This document shows positions 7,711 to 14,326 of a DNA stretch of 64,000 nt, one piece after another. The stretch spans positions 1-64,000 of the forward strand of contig NZ_JACVPB010000007.1 in the NCBI RefSeq assembly GCF_018882085.1. The letters run 5' to 3'. The number at the start of each line of letters is the position of its first letter. The first letter of the stretch is position 1. A model generated the notes under the pieces. It was given only the letters and a program-made list of their open reading frames with translations. It did not search any database and had not been told where the DNA came from. Source of the DNA: Polynucleobacter sp. AP-Reno-20A-A9. Its GTDB lineage: Bacteria > Pseudomonadota > Gammaproteobacteria > Burkholderiales > Burkholderiaceae. The position numbers were made by a program, and so were the translations under genes.

Positions 7711-7976
7711 TTGTTTTTATATTGAGTGGGGCAATAGGCCCGAGTCACATCTTCGCTACGTAAGGCGCTATGTTTTGTTGCTCGTCCAGCAACCCTCTTG
7801 CGCCAAAGCTCGAAGGAGCCGCGCTTCAACTCTTTGCGCATGATGGCTATAACCTGTGGCTCACCCAGGCCAAAGGTTTTTTCGATAGCATCAAATGGCG
7901 TGCGATCTTCCCAGGCCATTTCAATAAGGCGGGATAAATCGGGTTCTGCGAGGGTCTTGGGGGCTAGTTTTTGCAC
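7707..7976 (-). CDS. DUF2805 / TIGR03643 family protein
   Basis: 89 residues with the family core AWEDRTPFDAIEKTFGLGEP, then VIAIMRKELKRGSFELWRKR and VAGRATKH. The first part looks like a helix-turn-helix (EKTFGLGEPQVIAIMR), so DNA or RNA binding is possible. It starts with GTG and overlaps the photolyase start by four bases, forming a three-gene unit with the photolyase and the DUF2256 gene. The family is known only by its association with these photolyases. Confidence 0.85.
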   Translation of the reverse strand: MQKLAPKTLAEPDLSRLIEMAWEDRTPFDAIEKTFGLGEPQVIAIMRKELKRGSFELWRKRVAGRATKHSALRSEDVTRAYCPTQYKNK

Positions 7977-8017
7977 CCTGCAAGTTTAAGACTTATTTAA
8001 TAAACTAGCTTGAGCCC

Positions 8018-8365
8018 ATGATTGGAAAAATTCGTCAAAAACTGATTTCTCAAGAGATTCCGGCCATACAAAAGCCGGAAGCAATCATTTGCCCAATCTG
8101 TGATCGATGTATTCCAGATTCACAGAGGGATGCCCACCACCTTATTCCCAAATCCAAGGGCGGGAAGATTACTGAATACCTTCACCGTATTTGCCACAAG
8201 CAAATACACGCCTTGTTTACAGAATCAGAATTAGCCCAGCAATACCATCACGCTCAGATCCTGAGAGAGCATCCGGAAATGAAGAAATTTATTCAATGGG
8301 TAGAAGGTAAACCGGATGCCTTCTATGAAAAAACACGCAAAAGTAGTCGAATCAAATCTACCTAA
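8018..8365 (+). CDS. HNH-type nuclease domain protein
   Basis: 115 residues. CPICDRCIPDSQRDAHHLIPKSKGG followed by LHRICHKQIHALF is an HNH core: two zinc-type Cys pairs are hinted at by CPIC, and His-His plus the later CHKQIH provide the metal site. No partner methylase or restriction gene is adjacent, so it is more likely a stand-alone nicking or housekeeping HNH protein common in environmental bacteria. It is divergent from the DUF2805 operon, 41 bp away. The basic C-terminal tail (KTRKSSRIKS) could bind DNA. Confidence 0.75.
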   Translation: MIGKIRQKLISQEIPAIQKPEAIICPICDRCIPDSQRDAHHLIPKSKGGKITEYLHRICHKQIHALFTESELAQQYHHAQILREHPEMKKFIQWVEGKPDAFYEKTRKSSRIKST

Positions 8366-8380
8366 AAGGTAAAAAATAGC

Positions 8381-8639
8381 GCCCATTGCTTTTTAGTCTA
8401 GATCGCTTATCTAGCAATCAGTTGAATATGACTCAAGAGCTCATCGCTAATATGCTTGGCGTTCGCAGAGAAGGGGTTACTGAAGCAGCATTCAAGGTTC
8501 AAAAGCTGGATTGATTCAGTACTCCCGTGGGCACATCACCATCTTAGAGCGTGCAGGCCTAGAAAAACGCACTTGTGAGTGCTACCAAGTTGTCAAAACT
8601 GAATATGAACGGCTACTTCCAAGTAAGTTGGCGATTTAG
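8381..8639 (+). pseudogene. C-terminal remnant of a Crp/Fnr regulator with a frameshift
   Basis: The stretch reads APLLFSLDRLSSNQLN, then MTQELIANMLGVRREGVTEA, the winged-helix part of the Crp/Fnr family. A one-base deletion near 8503-8505 puts a stop after QKLD. In the next frame the homology continues: AGLIQYSRGHITILERAGLE followed by KRTCECYQVV and a stop at 8637-8639. The cyclic-nucleotide-like domain is missing. The same domain of the intact gene 140 bp downstream is related but clearly different, so this is a relic of a second paralogue and not a duplication of the neighbour. Confidence 0.85.
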
Positions 8640-8650
8640 TTCGATCTATA

Positions 8651-8667
8651 GTTCGTTATCAGACAGA
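8651..8667 (+). promoter_or_regulatory. Motif shared with the DUF3309 promoter, candidate Crp/Fnr-family operator
   Basis: GTTCGTTATCAGACAGA lies about 110 bases before the Crp/Fnr start. The reverse complement of 10058-10071 is GTTCGGTATCAGAC, identical over 14 bases except for one. The two sites flank the only intact Crp/Fnr gene, which suggests self-regulation and control of the DUF3309/porin-like pair. Confidence 0.45.
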
Positions 8668-8723
8668 CAAATGATTACAATTTCTAGAAACTGAACTTGG
8701 GATAGTTATTACTTAAGTCATTT

Positions 8724-8783
8724 GGACCCTACTGCCCGGGCAAGGGTTCCGCAATGAACTACGGGGTTAAGGCTGATGAATAA
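8724..8783 (+). promoter_or_regulatory. Leader hairpin and nine-codon leader peptide in front of the Crp/Fnr gene
   Basis: GGACCCT (8724-8730) pairs with AGGGTTCC (8743-8750) around an inner TGCC/GGCA stem. The 3' arm contains AAGGG, an ideal ribosome site seven bases before ATG at 8754. This opens the tiny frame MNYGVKADE with stop at 8781-8783, which overlaps the regulator's ATG at 8776 in another frame. The layout fits translational coupling in which the hairpin hides the ribosome site of the leader peptide. Confidence 0.45.
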
Positions 8784-9468
8784 AAATAGGTTAATAGAAT
8801 TACTTCCAAAGAAGATTCAAGAGTCAATTTTTTACAAGGGTGAGCTCATTGAGCTTACCCTATCAAAGATTGTCTGTATTGCGGATGAGCCCATTGAATA
8901 CATCTACTTTCCAACGGATGGGTTTATATCGCTAGTTCAGAGGCTGGATCAACACCCTCCCCTAGAGATTGGAATGATTGGCAGAGAGGGTGTATTGGGA
9001 GCAGAGGTTGCCATGGATATTCAAAAAAATCTTTTTGGTGCGCTGGTTCAAGGCTCTGGTAACGCCTGGAAATTAGAAAAAAATGATTTTCTAGACATTA
9101 TTGGCACCAACATAGAACTTAAGAACATCATTATGTCTTACATGGCCGTGCGAATAAAACAGCTCAGCCTCTCAGCAGCCTGCGAACACTTTCATGAGAT
9201 AGGTCCTCGACTTGCAAAGTGGCTTCTGATGAGTGAAGATCGCGCCCAATCTCCAACCTTCCTCATGACTCATGAATTTATTTCGCTCATGTTGGGAGTA
9301 AGACGCGTTGGAATTACTACCGCTGCTGCAGAATTTAGAAGAAATGGCCTAATTGAATATCATCGAGGCGAAATGAAAATTCTCGATAGACCCGCTTTAA
9401 TGGCGGCATCGTGTAGTTGCTATCTACAGAATCGAAAGATTTACTCTACGTTTATTGGCGAACCTTGA
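8776..9468 (+). CDS. Crp/Fnr-family transcription regulator
   Basis: 230 residues: an N-terminal cNMP-binding-like beta roll (YIYFPTDGFISLVQRL, IGMIGREGVLGAEVAM), a long dimerisation helix around residues 120-150, and a C-terminal winged helix (THEFISLMLGVRRVGITTAAAEFRRNG) followed by CSCYLQNRK. It lacks the phosphate-binding arginine motif of true CRP and the Fe-S cysteines of FNR, so its ligand is unknown. This short-type family is common in rhizobia and Burkholderiales. A leader hairpin and peptide precede it, and it ends one base before the convergent gene at 9470. Confidence 0.85.
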   Translation: MNKNRLIELLPKKIQESIFYKGELIELTLSKIVCIADEPIEYIYFPTDGFISLVQRLDQHPPLEIGMIGREGVLGAEVAMDIQKNLFGALVQGSGNAWKLEKNDFLDIIGTNIELKNIIMSYMAVRIKQLSLSAACEHFHEIGPRLAKWLLMSEDRAQSPTFLMTHEFISLMLGVRRVGITTAAAEFRRNGLIEYHRGEMKILDRPALMAASCSCYLQNRKIYSTFIGEP

Positions 9469-9469
9469 C

Positions 9470-9988
9470 TTAATCAAACGCTTTAATCTTCAGTTGAAAT
9501 GATAGAGATCCTGCTACTCTATCTGCTATGGAGGGAATAACAATGAGATTGAGGCCAACCCGCTCACCTTCAAGTGAAATTACCGGAAGAATTGCCGGAA
9601 ACCAGCCACCATTTTGAGTGTTAGGGTACCCATTAAATCCTCCCGCTACCATCCCAACGTGAAAGGGCCCTACAGCCAATGGCATCCAGTAGGCACCCAC
9701 ATAATTCGATGTCTGGTAATAGCTATTGCGATAGGTGCCAACGGTTATAGAAGCTACTGTTGAAAATTGATACTCTAGTCCCAATCCATAATTTACCGAA
9801 TTGAAACCCCTGCCCTGATCAAAGTGATATGAATAGAGCCCTGGATTAATCCATAGAGAATTTTTCTCGGCAGGAGTAATGACTTCTACTGGGCCATATG
9901 ATTGACTAAAGCAGCTCGGACTTGCTCCAAGCGTGATTCCTAAGGCAAGAGTTAAAACCAGAATCTTAGACATTTTTAGATAAGACAT
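9470..9988 (-). CDS. Exported beta-rich (possibly outer-membrane) protein, unknown
   Basis: 172 residues. A signal peptide (KILVLTLALGITLGASPSCFS) is followed by alternating strands such as YGLGLEYQFSTVASITVGTY and YVGAYWMPLAVGPFHVGMVAG with a final segment SLSFQLKIKAFD. The start could be MSYLKMSK or the inner Met six codons in. The length and strand pattern recall a small eight-stranded barrel, but I do not recognise the family. It is divergent from the DUF3309 gene across a 143-bp region that carries the motif shared with the Crp/Fnr promoter. Confidence 0.6.
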   Translation of the reverse strand: MSYLKMSKILVLTLALGITLGASPSCFSQSYGPVEVITPAEKNSLWINPGLYSYHFDQGRGFNSVNYGLGLEYQFSTVASITVGTYRNSYYQTSNYVGAYWMPLAVGPFHVGMVAGGFNGYPNTQNGGWFPAILPVISLEGERVGLNLIVIPSIADRVAGSLSFQLKIKAFD

Positions 9989-10057
9989 CTATTGAAAGTT
10001 CATCCTACTTCAAGATTAGATAAATGCTTTATTCGATATAGAGAAATATTTACATAG

Positions 10058-10071
10058 GTCTGATACCGAAC
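10058..10071 (-). promoter_or_regulatory. Second copy of the Crp-associated motif
   Basis: On the minus strand the site reads GTTCGGTATCAGAC. It lies 70 bases from the divergent exported-protein gene and 61 bases from the DUF3309 start, so it could serve either. See the copy at 8651. Confidence 0.45.
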
Positions 10072-10131
10072 AGTCAAACGAGAATTAATTCAGTAGATTA
10101 GTGAGTAGGAATTTACCAACAGGAGCCCTAC

Positions 10132-10287
10132 ATGTTAGGAACCATTATTTTAGTCATTTTGATTTTGATGCTAATCGGCGCCATCCCCACCTGGCCTCAT
10201 AGCAAGAACTGGGGCTACGCACCAAGCGGCGGCTTAGGTCTAGTGCTAGTGATCCTCATTATTTTAATTTTGACCGGTCGCATTTAA
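10132..10287 (+). CDS. DUF3309 small membrane peptide
   Basis: 51 residues: a hydrophobic helix (MLGTIILVILILMLIGAIP), a central TWPHSKNWGYAPSGG and a second helix (LGLVLVILIILILTGRI). This is the DUF3309 pattern, two membrane segments joined by a Trp-Pro-His loop. An AGGAG site is seven bases before the ATG. The family is widespread in Proteobacteria, often near stress genes, and has no known function. The Crp-linked motif upstream makes it a candidate target of the neighbouring regulator. Confidence 0.85.
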   Translation: MLGTIILVILILMLIGAIPTWPHSKNWGYAPSGGLGLVLVILIILILTGRI

Positions 10288-10597
10288 TATTTTTTATGAA
10301 AGAAACAAAATGAAAAATTGATAATAGCTTTAAAGCCATTTTTTATCTCGATGATGGTTGTGTCTAGATTGGCAGCTCATCTTGAAACCCTCATCAGAAA
10401 TGGTGGGGGTTTTTCTGATGGAACAAAGATTGCACTACTAGAGTGCACACCTTCATCATCCAAAGCCCTATTCAAGCTAGGCGGCCTGTTTTTATGAGCC
10501 TTATTGAATCCAATACCAAAACACCCTATTGGTGCATGAATTTGTGAACTTGTGCAAAGCCAAATATCCTTCTAATTATTAAAACTTAAGATACGGC
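10288..10597. other. Intergenic stretch without a convincing gene
   Basis: 310 bases between the DUF3309 gene and a small unknown gene. It holds the overlapping hairpins at 10385-10420 and an inverted repeat CCAATA...TATTGG at about 10513-10535. A 48-codon frame starting at 10350 runs through the hairpins but has no ribosome site or recognisable sequence, so it is not called. Confidence 0.5.
10385..10420 (+). terminator. Terminator-like hairpin with a competing alternative fold
   Basis: AAACCC (10385-10390) can pair with GGGTTT (10407-10412), followed by a T run to 10414, giving a terminator shape. The perfect nine-base pair CATCAGAAA (10392-10400) and TTTCTGATG (10412-10420) uses overlapping bases, so the two folds exclude each other. 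It lies about 100 bases after the DUF3309 stop. Confidence 0.4.
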
Positions 10598-10816
10598 ATG
10601 CGTATAAAAATTACAAAGAGCCTGGTATTACCGGCCCAAATACTTGAGACTGAAAGAATCCCTGAGGCCCTGTTTCCTGAGGGGGATTATCTTGCCAATC
10701 TGACCCCCGATGGGAAGATTGAGGTGATCAATACGCGGAAAATAAAAGCCCTTTTCTCCTTCTCGCAATTTAGAGAAAGAGTTTCGCTAGGGGAGTTTAT
10801 TGTGATGGAGACTTAA
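10598..10816 (+). CDS. Small hypothetical protein, 72 residues
   Basis: The frame begins MRIKITKSLVLPAQILETER and continues with a plausible beta-rich core (EGDYLANLTPDGKIEVINTRKIKALFSFSQF). No signal peptide or known motif is seen. The ribosome site is weak (AAGATACGGC before the ATG), so the call rests on the protein-like composition and on fitting neatly against the convergent gene that ends at 10826. Confidence 0.5.
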   Translation: MRIKITKSLVLPAQILETERIPEALFPEGDYLANLTPDGKIEVINTRKIKALFSFSQFRERVSLGEFIVMET

Positions 10817-10825
10817 GCTCGGATT

Positions 10826-11203
10826 TCAGTGTGCCAAATCTAAACTCACCACTACCGCCGTCAGCGCGGCAACAGATTCAAAAGCTTTTGAATTGACACC
10901 ACTGGCATCAACATCTTCCCAGTTGAACTCCAGGGAAAAATGGGCGGACTCAACAATAAGCTCATAACTAGCAGACACCTTATTGCCCATGCCGGCTTTA
11001 GACTCATCACTTACAGGAACGCGTAAGGACTCAATAGCGGCAATTAATGTACTGACCTCATTACCCGTTAGCTCTCGGGTGCGGAGCACATCATCTGTGC
11101 GCTTAATAGAAATCTTAGAGGCCTCGTCAATCGTAACCTCGTATTGGTTAAGGCCTAAATCTTCCCAAACGGTCAACTCCAGAGCAATCGGATATGTTTT
11201 CAT
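10826..11203 (-). CDS. Hypothetical protein, 125 residues
   Basis: An acidic cytoplasmic-type protein with no signal peptide. It begins MKTYPIALELTVWEDLGLNQ and contains a repeated strand-like pattern (YEVTIDEASKISIKR, SASYELIVESAHFSLEFNWED). I do not recognise a family. Its start overlaps the stop of the upstream 75-residue gene (TAATG), so the two are coupled. Confidence 0.6.
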   Translation of the reverse strand: MKTYPIALELTVWEDLGLNQYEVTIDEASKISIKRTDDVLRTRELTGNEVSTLIAAIESLRVPVSDESKAGMGNKVSASYELIVESAHFSLEFNWEDVDASGVNSKAFESVAALTAVVVSLDLAH

Positions 11204-11430
11204 TAATCTACCTCGTCAACATGGGGTTCATCGAAATGCGTCTTGTAAGGCCTGCGCTTTACTGCCAACTGAGTCCATTTGCTTTCATGAATTCGGTAAT
11301 CGCAATGTTCAGCGTGATTCTCTAGCAAGCCAAAAATGATGGTGGTTGGGATTTTGCAGTGAAGACATCGATAAGCATGTTGATGCTCATCAATCTTCTC
11401 TTGGGGATAGTCGATATAAAACGGCTTCAT
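11203..11430 (-). CDS. Hypothetical protein with zinc-ribbon-like cysteines, 75 residues
   Basis: Residues about 22-44 read CLHCKIPTTIIFGLLENHAE followed by HCDYRIHE, that is CxxC, then His, His-Cys and His, a pattern that fits one metal site. The protein is hydrophilic and has no membrane segment. It overlaps the downstream 125-residue gene by one base. Function is unknown. Confidence 0.6.
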   Translation of the reverse strand: MKPFYIDYPQEKIDEHQHAYRCLHCKIPTTIIFGLLENHAEHCDYRIHESKWTQLAVKRRPYKTHFDEPHVDEVD

Positions 11431-11515
11431 TGCAACCCTCTATAACCAGATCAAGTCAATGAAACCATCTTACACCCGTGCTTTATTCAGGTGGGATTGA
11501 TTTGGGGGTGCTTAA

Positions 11516-12745
11516 CTACCCCTCAAGCTCACCCTCCCATTTAGAGATAACGGCCGTTGCCAAGCCGTTGCCCAATACATTGGTTGCTGAACGCGCCATA
11601 TCCAAGAAATGATCAACCCCAAGGATCAATAAAACGCCTGCCTCTGGCAAATTAAATTGGGATAGGGTTGCGGCAATAACTACCAAAGAGGCTCGCGGTA
11701 CGCCTGCTATCCCTTTAGAAGTGATCATCAACACTAGCAACATTAAGAGTTGCTGACTGAGTTCCATTTCAATACCGTAAACCTGTGCAATAAAAATTGC
11801 AGCAAAGGTGCAATACATCATTGACCCATCTAAATTAAATGAATATCCAACCGGTAAAACAAAAGAAGCGATTTTGTTTTTACAACCAAAGCGCTCTACT
11901 CTTTCCAGAGTCATTGGATAGGCAGCCTCAGAACTCGCAGTCGTAAACGCAAGTAATGCTGGCTCACGCAGCATCTTCACTAAAGTCCAAGTGCGTTTTT
12001 TTAAGACTAAGGAGCTAATCAGAATGATGACGATCCATAAGGTGAAAATAGCCGCATAAAAGCTGAGCATGAATTTCCCATAAGTCATTAATATGCTGAC
12101 GCCATTTTCTGCAATGACAGAGGACACCGCCGAGAAGACTGCGATAGGAGCAAGCTTCATCACTGCAGTCGTAATCTTCAACATAATGTGAGAGAGCATA
12201 TCTAGATTACGAATGAACTCATCTGCTCGCGCGCCCATACCCGCTGCTCCAACACCAAAGAAAACAGCAAAAACCACAATCTGTAATATCTCGTTTTTAG
12301 CCATCGCATCAAAGATGCTGACAGGGAATATATGCCTTACAAACTCCGGAAGATTTAAGCTGGCCTTATTTAATCCCGTATTAGCCGCAATCTCTGGCAA
12401 AGTTAACTCCACCCCAATGCCTGGTTGCAGAATATTGACCATAACCAAGCCAAGCAACAAAGAAACCAGTGACATGGAAATAAACCAGGAGAAGGTTTTT
12501 AAACCCACTCGACCGATCGTCGAGGCATCACCCATCTTAGCTATACCAACAACCAAAGTAGCAAATACCAGTGGCGCAATGATCATTTTGATCAAACGCA
12601 AAAAGACATCTGTCAAGATTGAGATGTAAGTAACGTACTGATCTGGAAAGGAGGATCCTGCGCCGTACAGGTTAACAAGATAACCAACCAAGACACCCAA
12701 GACCATTGCCCCTAGAATAAAGTTAGTTAGCTTTTTGGAATTCAT
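11516..12745 (-). CDS. Dicarboxylate/amino acid:cation symporter (DctA/GltP family)
   Basis: 409 residues with about eight membrane segments and the re-entrant loops of the glutamate-transporter fold. Visible signatures are TTASSEAAYPMTLERVERFG (serine-rich hairpin), GYSFNLDGSMMYCTFAAIFIAQ (the NLDG-type cation/substrate motif) and GVDHFLDMARSATNVLGNGLA (substrate-binding Asp/Arg in the last helix). The family imports C4-dicarboxylates, glutamate or aspartate with protons or sodium. The Met-Met-Tyr after NLDG is more like DctA-type relatives than GltP. It stands alone and is divergent from the esterase gene. Confidence 0.88.
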   Translation of the reverse strand: MNSKKLTNFILGAMVLGVLVGYLVNLYGAGSSFPDQYVTYISILTDVFLRLIKMIIAPLVFATLVVGIAKMGDASTIGRVGLKTFSWFISMSLVSLLLGLVMVNILQPGIGVELTLPEIAANTGLNKASLNLPEFVRHIFPVSIFDAMAKNEILQIVVFAVFFGVGAAGMGARADEFIRNLDMLSHIMLKITTAVMKLAPIAVFSAVSSVIAENGVSILMTYGKFMLSFYAAIFTLWIVIILISSLVLKKRTWTLVKMLREPALLAFTTASSEAAYPMTLERVERFGCKNKIASFVLPVGYSFNLDGSMMYCTFAAIFIAQVYGIEMELSQQLLMLLVLMITSKGIAGVPRASLVVIAATLSQFNLPEAGVLLILGVDHFLDMARSATNVLGNGLATAVISKWEGELEG

Positions 12746-12873
12746 GGATGGCCTAATAAATGGGGGAACATCAAGATTCTACCCATCTTTAGACCCTCCG
12801 GGCTTCTACCTACAATGAAGAAATCCGGATCCGTCGATAATCGTCTACTAAACATACTTTAGAGAAAGTAAAT

Positions 12874-13539
12874 ATGCTCCCTTGTATTGAATTAGAAACC
12901 AGCCCAAATCCAACAGCAGCCGTGATCTGGTTGCATGGTCTTGGAGCTGATGGCAATGATTTTGTACCCATCATCCCTGAATTAAAACTAGCTGGATGCC
13001 CTGGCATTCGCTTTGTGTTTCCTAGCGCCCCAAGCATGCCTGTTACCGTCAATGGCGGCTACGTCATGCCAGCCTGGTATGACATCATCGGCAGAAATCT
13101 CATGGATCAAGAAGATGCTGCAGGCATTCAAAAATCAGCAGCGGCTATCATTCAGCTCATTGAGAAAGAAGCTGAGCGCGGTATTGGCTTTGATAAGATT
13201 GTTTTGGCTGGTTTTTCGCAAGGATGTGCAATGGCCCTGCATATTGGCTTACGCTTTCCACACAAGCTTGCTGGCATCATTGCGCTATCAGGCTACTTAC
13301 CACTAGCAATGACTGCCAATATTGAAAAGCATGCGGCCAATGCCAATACGCCCATCTTTATGGCACATGGTACTTATGATCCAGTAGTTACCCTTGATCG
13401 CGCCCAAGCATCGCATGCTTTGCTAGAACAAATGGGTTATCAAGTGGATTGGAATGAGTACCCCATGGAGCACTCCGTCAATCATGAAGAGCTCATGAAT
13501 ATCTCGCGCTTCTTACAAGAAGTATTAGCGACTAAATAA
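12874..13539 (+). CDS. Alpha/beta-hydrolase carboxylesterase (phospholipase/carboxylesterase family)
   Basis: 221 residues. The nucleophile elbow GFSQGCAM puts the catalytic Ser at residue 115; Asp169 (GTYDPVV) and His200 (YPMEHSV) complete the triad. HGLGADGND near residue 21 is the oxyanion region. The closest characterised relatives (Pseudomonas EstB, acyl-protein thioesterases) cleave short-chain esters or thioesters in the cytoplasm. No signal peptide is present. The 3' end overlaps the convergent TauE/SafE gene by eight bases. Confidence 0.88.
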   Translation: MLPCIELETSPNPTAAVIWLHGLGADGNDFVPIIPELKLAGCPGIRFVFPSAPSMPVTVNGGYVMPAWYDIIGRNLMDQEDAAGIQKSAAAIIQLIEKEAERGIGFDKIVLAGFSQGCAMALHIGLRFPHKLAGIIALSGYLPLAMTANIEKHAANANTPIFMAHGTYDPVVTLDRAQASHALLEQMGYQVDWNEYPMEHSVNHEELMNISRFLQEVLATK

Positions 13540-14317
13540 GTCCATCTGCTATTAACTTAATACTGGCAATCAGCAAAAAGAATCTCACTGTTCGGTAATA
13601 CCATTTCATTGAGATTCTTTTGGCCAGATAAAAGCCAAAGTAGACCCCCACTGGTACGCAAGGTAACAGGATGATTGAAGTTGCCAGCTGCTGTTGATTC
13701 AGTAAGCCCAAATAGGCATAAGGGCCTAGCTTCCCAAAGTTCATAATCGTGAAAAAGACCCCCAGAGTCGAGGTGTATGCCATCGGCATGAGTTTTTCTC
13801 TCAACATATACACCGTGATCGGCGGTCCGCCAATATGTGCCACAAAAGCAGTGAAGCCAGACGTTAGGCCCATTGCACGCCCAAGCCACGGATAAGACTT
13901 TGCCTCTTTTAAATCCATGTGTGACATGGCGAGATTCTGAATCAGAAAGAGCAAGGTAAAAATACCAATTGAAAGCGTTAACACCTGAGGCGTGATGGCG
14001 GTAAAGAAAATCATTCCCAATAAAAGACCCGCTATGGCTGGCGGAATGATGATTTTGAGAATGCGCCAATTGGCATTACGAATAAAGCGACGTAGGCCAA
14101 CTAAATCGATGGCAATTAAGAGTGGCAATAAGATTGCAAGAGCTTCATTAACGCTTGACTGACTTGCCATTAAAGGCAAAGAGAGAATGCCAAGCCCAGC
14201 GCCAAAGCCACTTTTGGATATACCGACAATGATGATGCTGATCACCGCGCATACAAAAAATATCGAAGAATGCGCGTGAAAAGATTGCGCCAAGGAGGCA
14301 AAGGGTAAATCAAACAT
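13532..14317 (-). CDS. Sulfite exporter TauE/SafE family membrane protein
   Basis: 261 residues with seven to eight predicted membrane helices and the repeated family motif (GISKSGFGAGLGILSLPLMA near residue 32 and GLTSGFTAFVAHIGGPPITVYML near 150). The family moves sulfite, sulfoacetate or other organosulfur anions out of the cell, but most members are not characterised. It starts 9 bp after the Nramp-like gene on the same strand, so the two are probably one transcript. Confidence 0.85.
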   Translation of the reverse strand: MFDLPFASLAQSFHAHSSIFFVCAVISIIIVGISKSGFGAGLGILSLPLMASQSSVNEALAILLPLLIAIDLVGLRRFIRNANWRILKIIIPPAIAGLLLGMIFFTAITPQVLTLSIGIFTLLFLIQNLAMSHMDLKEAKSYPWLGRAMGLTSGFTAFVAHIGGPPITVYMLREKLMPMAYTSTLGVFFTIMNFGKLGPYAYLGLLNQQQLATSIILLPCVPVGVYFGFYLAKRISMKWYYRTVRFFLLIASIKLIADGLI

Positions 14318-14326
14318 CCAGAGATC

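Noticed and set aside
10350..10496. 48-codon plus-strand frame after DUF3309
   Set aside because: It has no ribosome site and runs through the competing hairpins. The sequence shows no known motif.
12213..12629. 138-codon plus-strand frame inside the symporter gene
   Set aside because: It lies antisense to conserved transporter motifs and has no ribosome site; long shadow frames are expected there.
13588..13601. TGTTCGGTAAT inside the TauE/SafE gene, resembling the Crp-linked motif
   Set aside because: It lacks the second half (CAGAC), is inside a coding region and is no better than chance.
13557..14069. 170-codon frame on the same strand as TauE/SafE but another phase
   Set aside because: It overlaps the family motifs of TauE/SafE in a different frame and has no protein-like pattern of its own.
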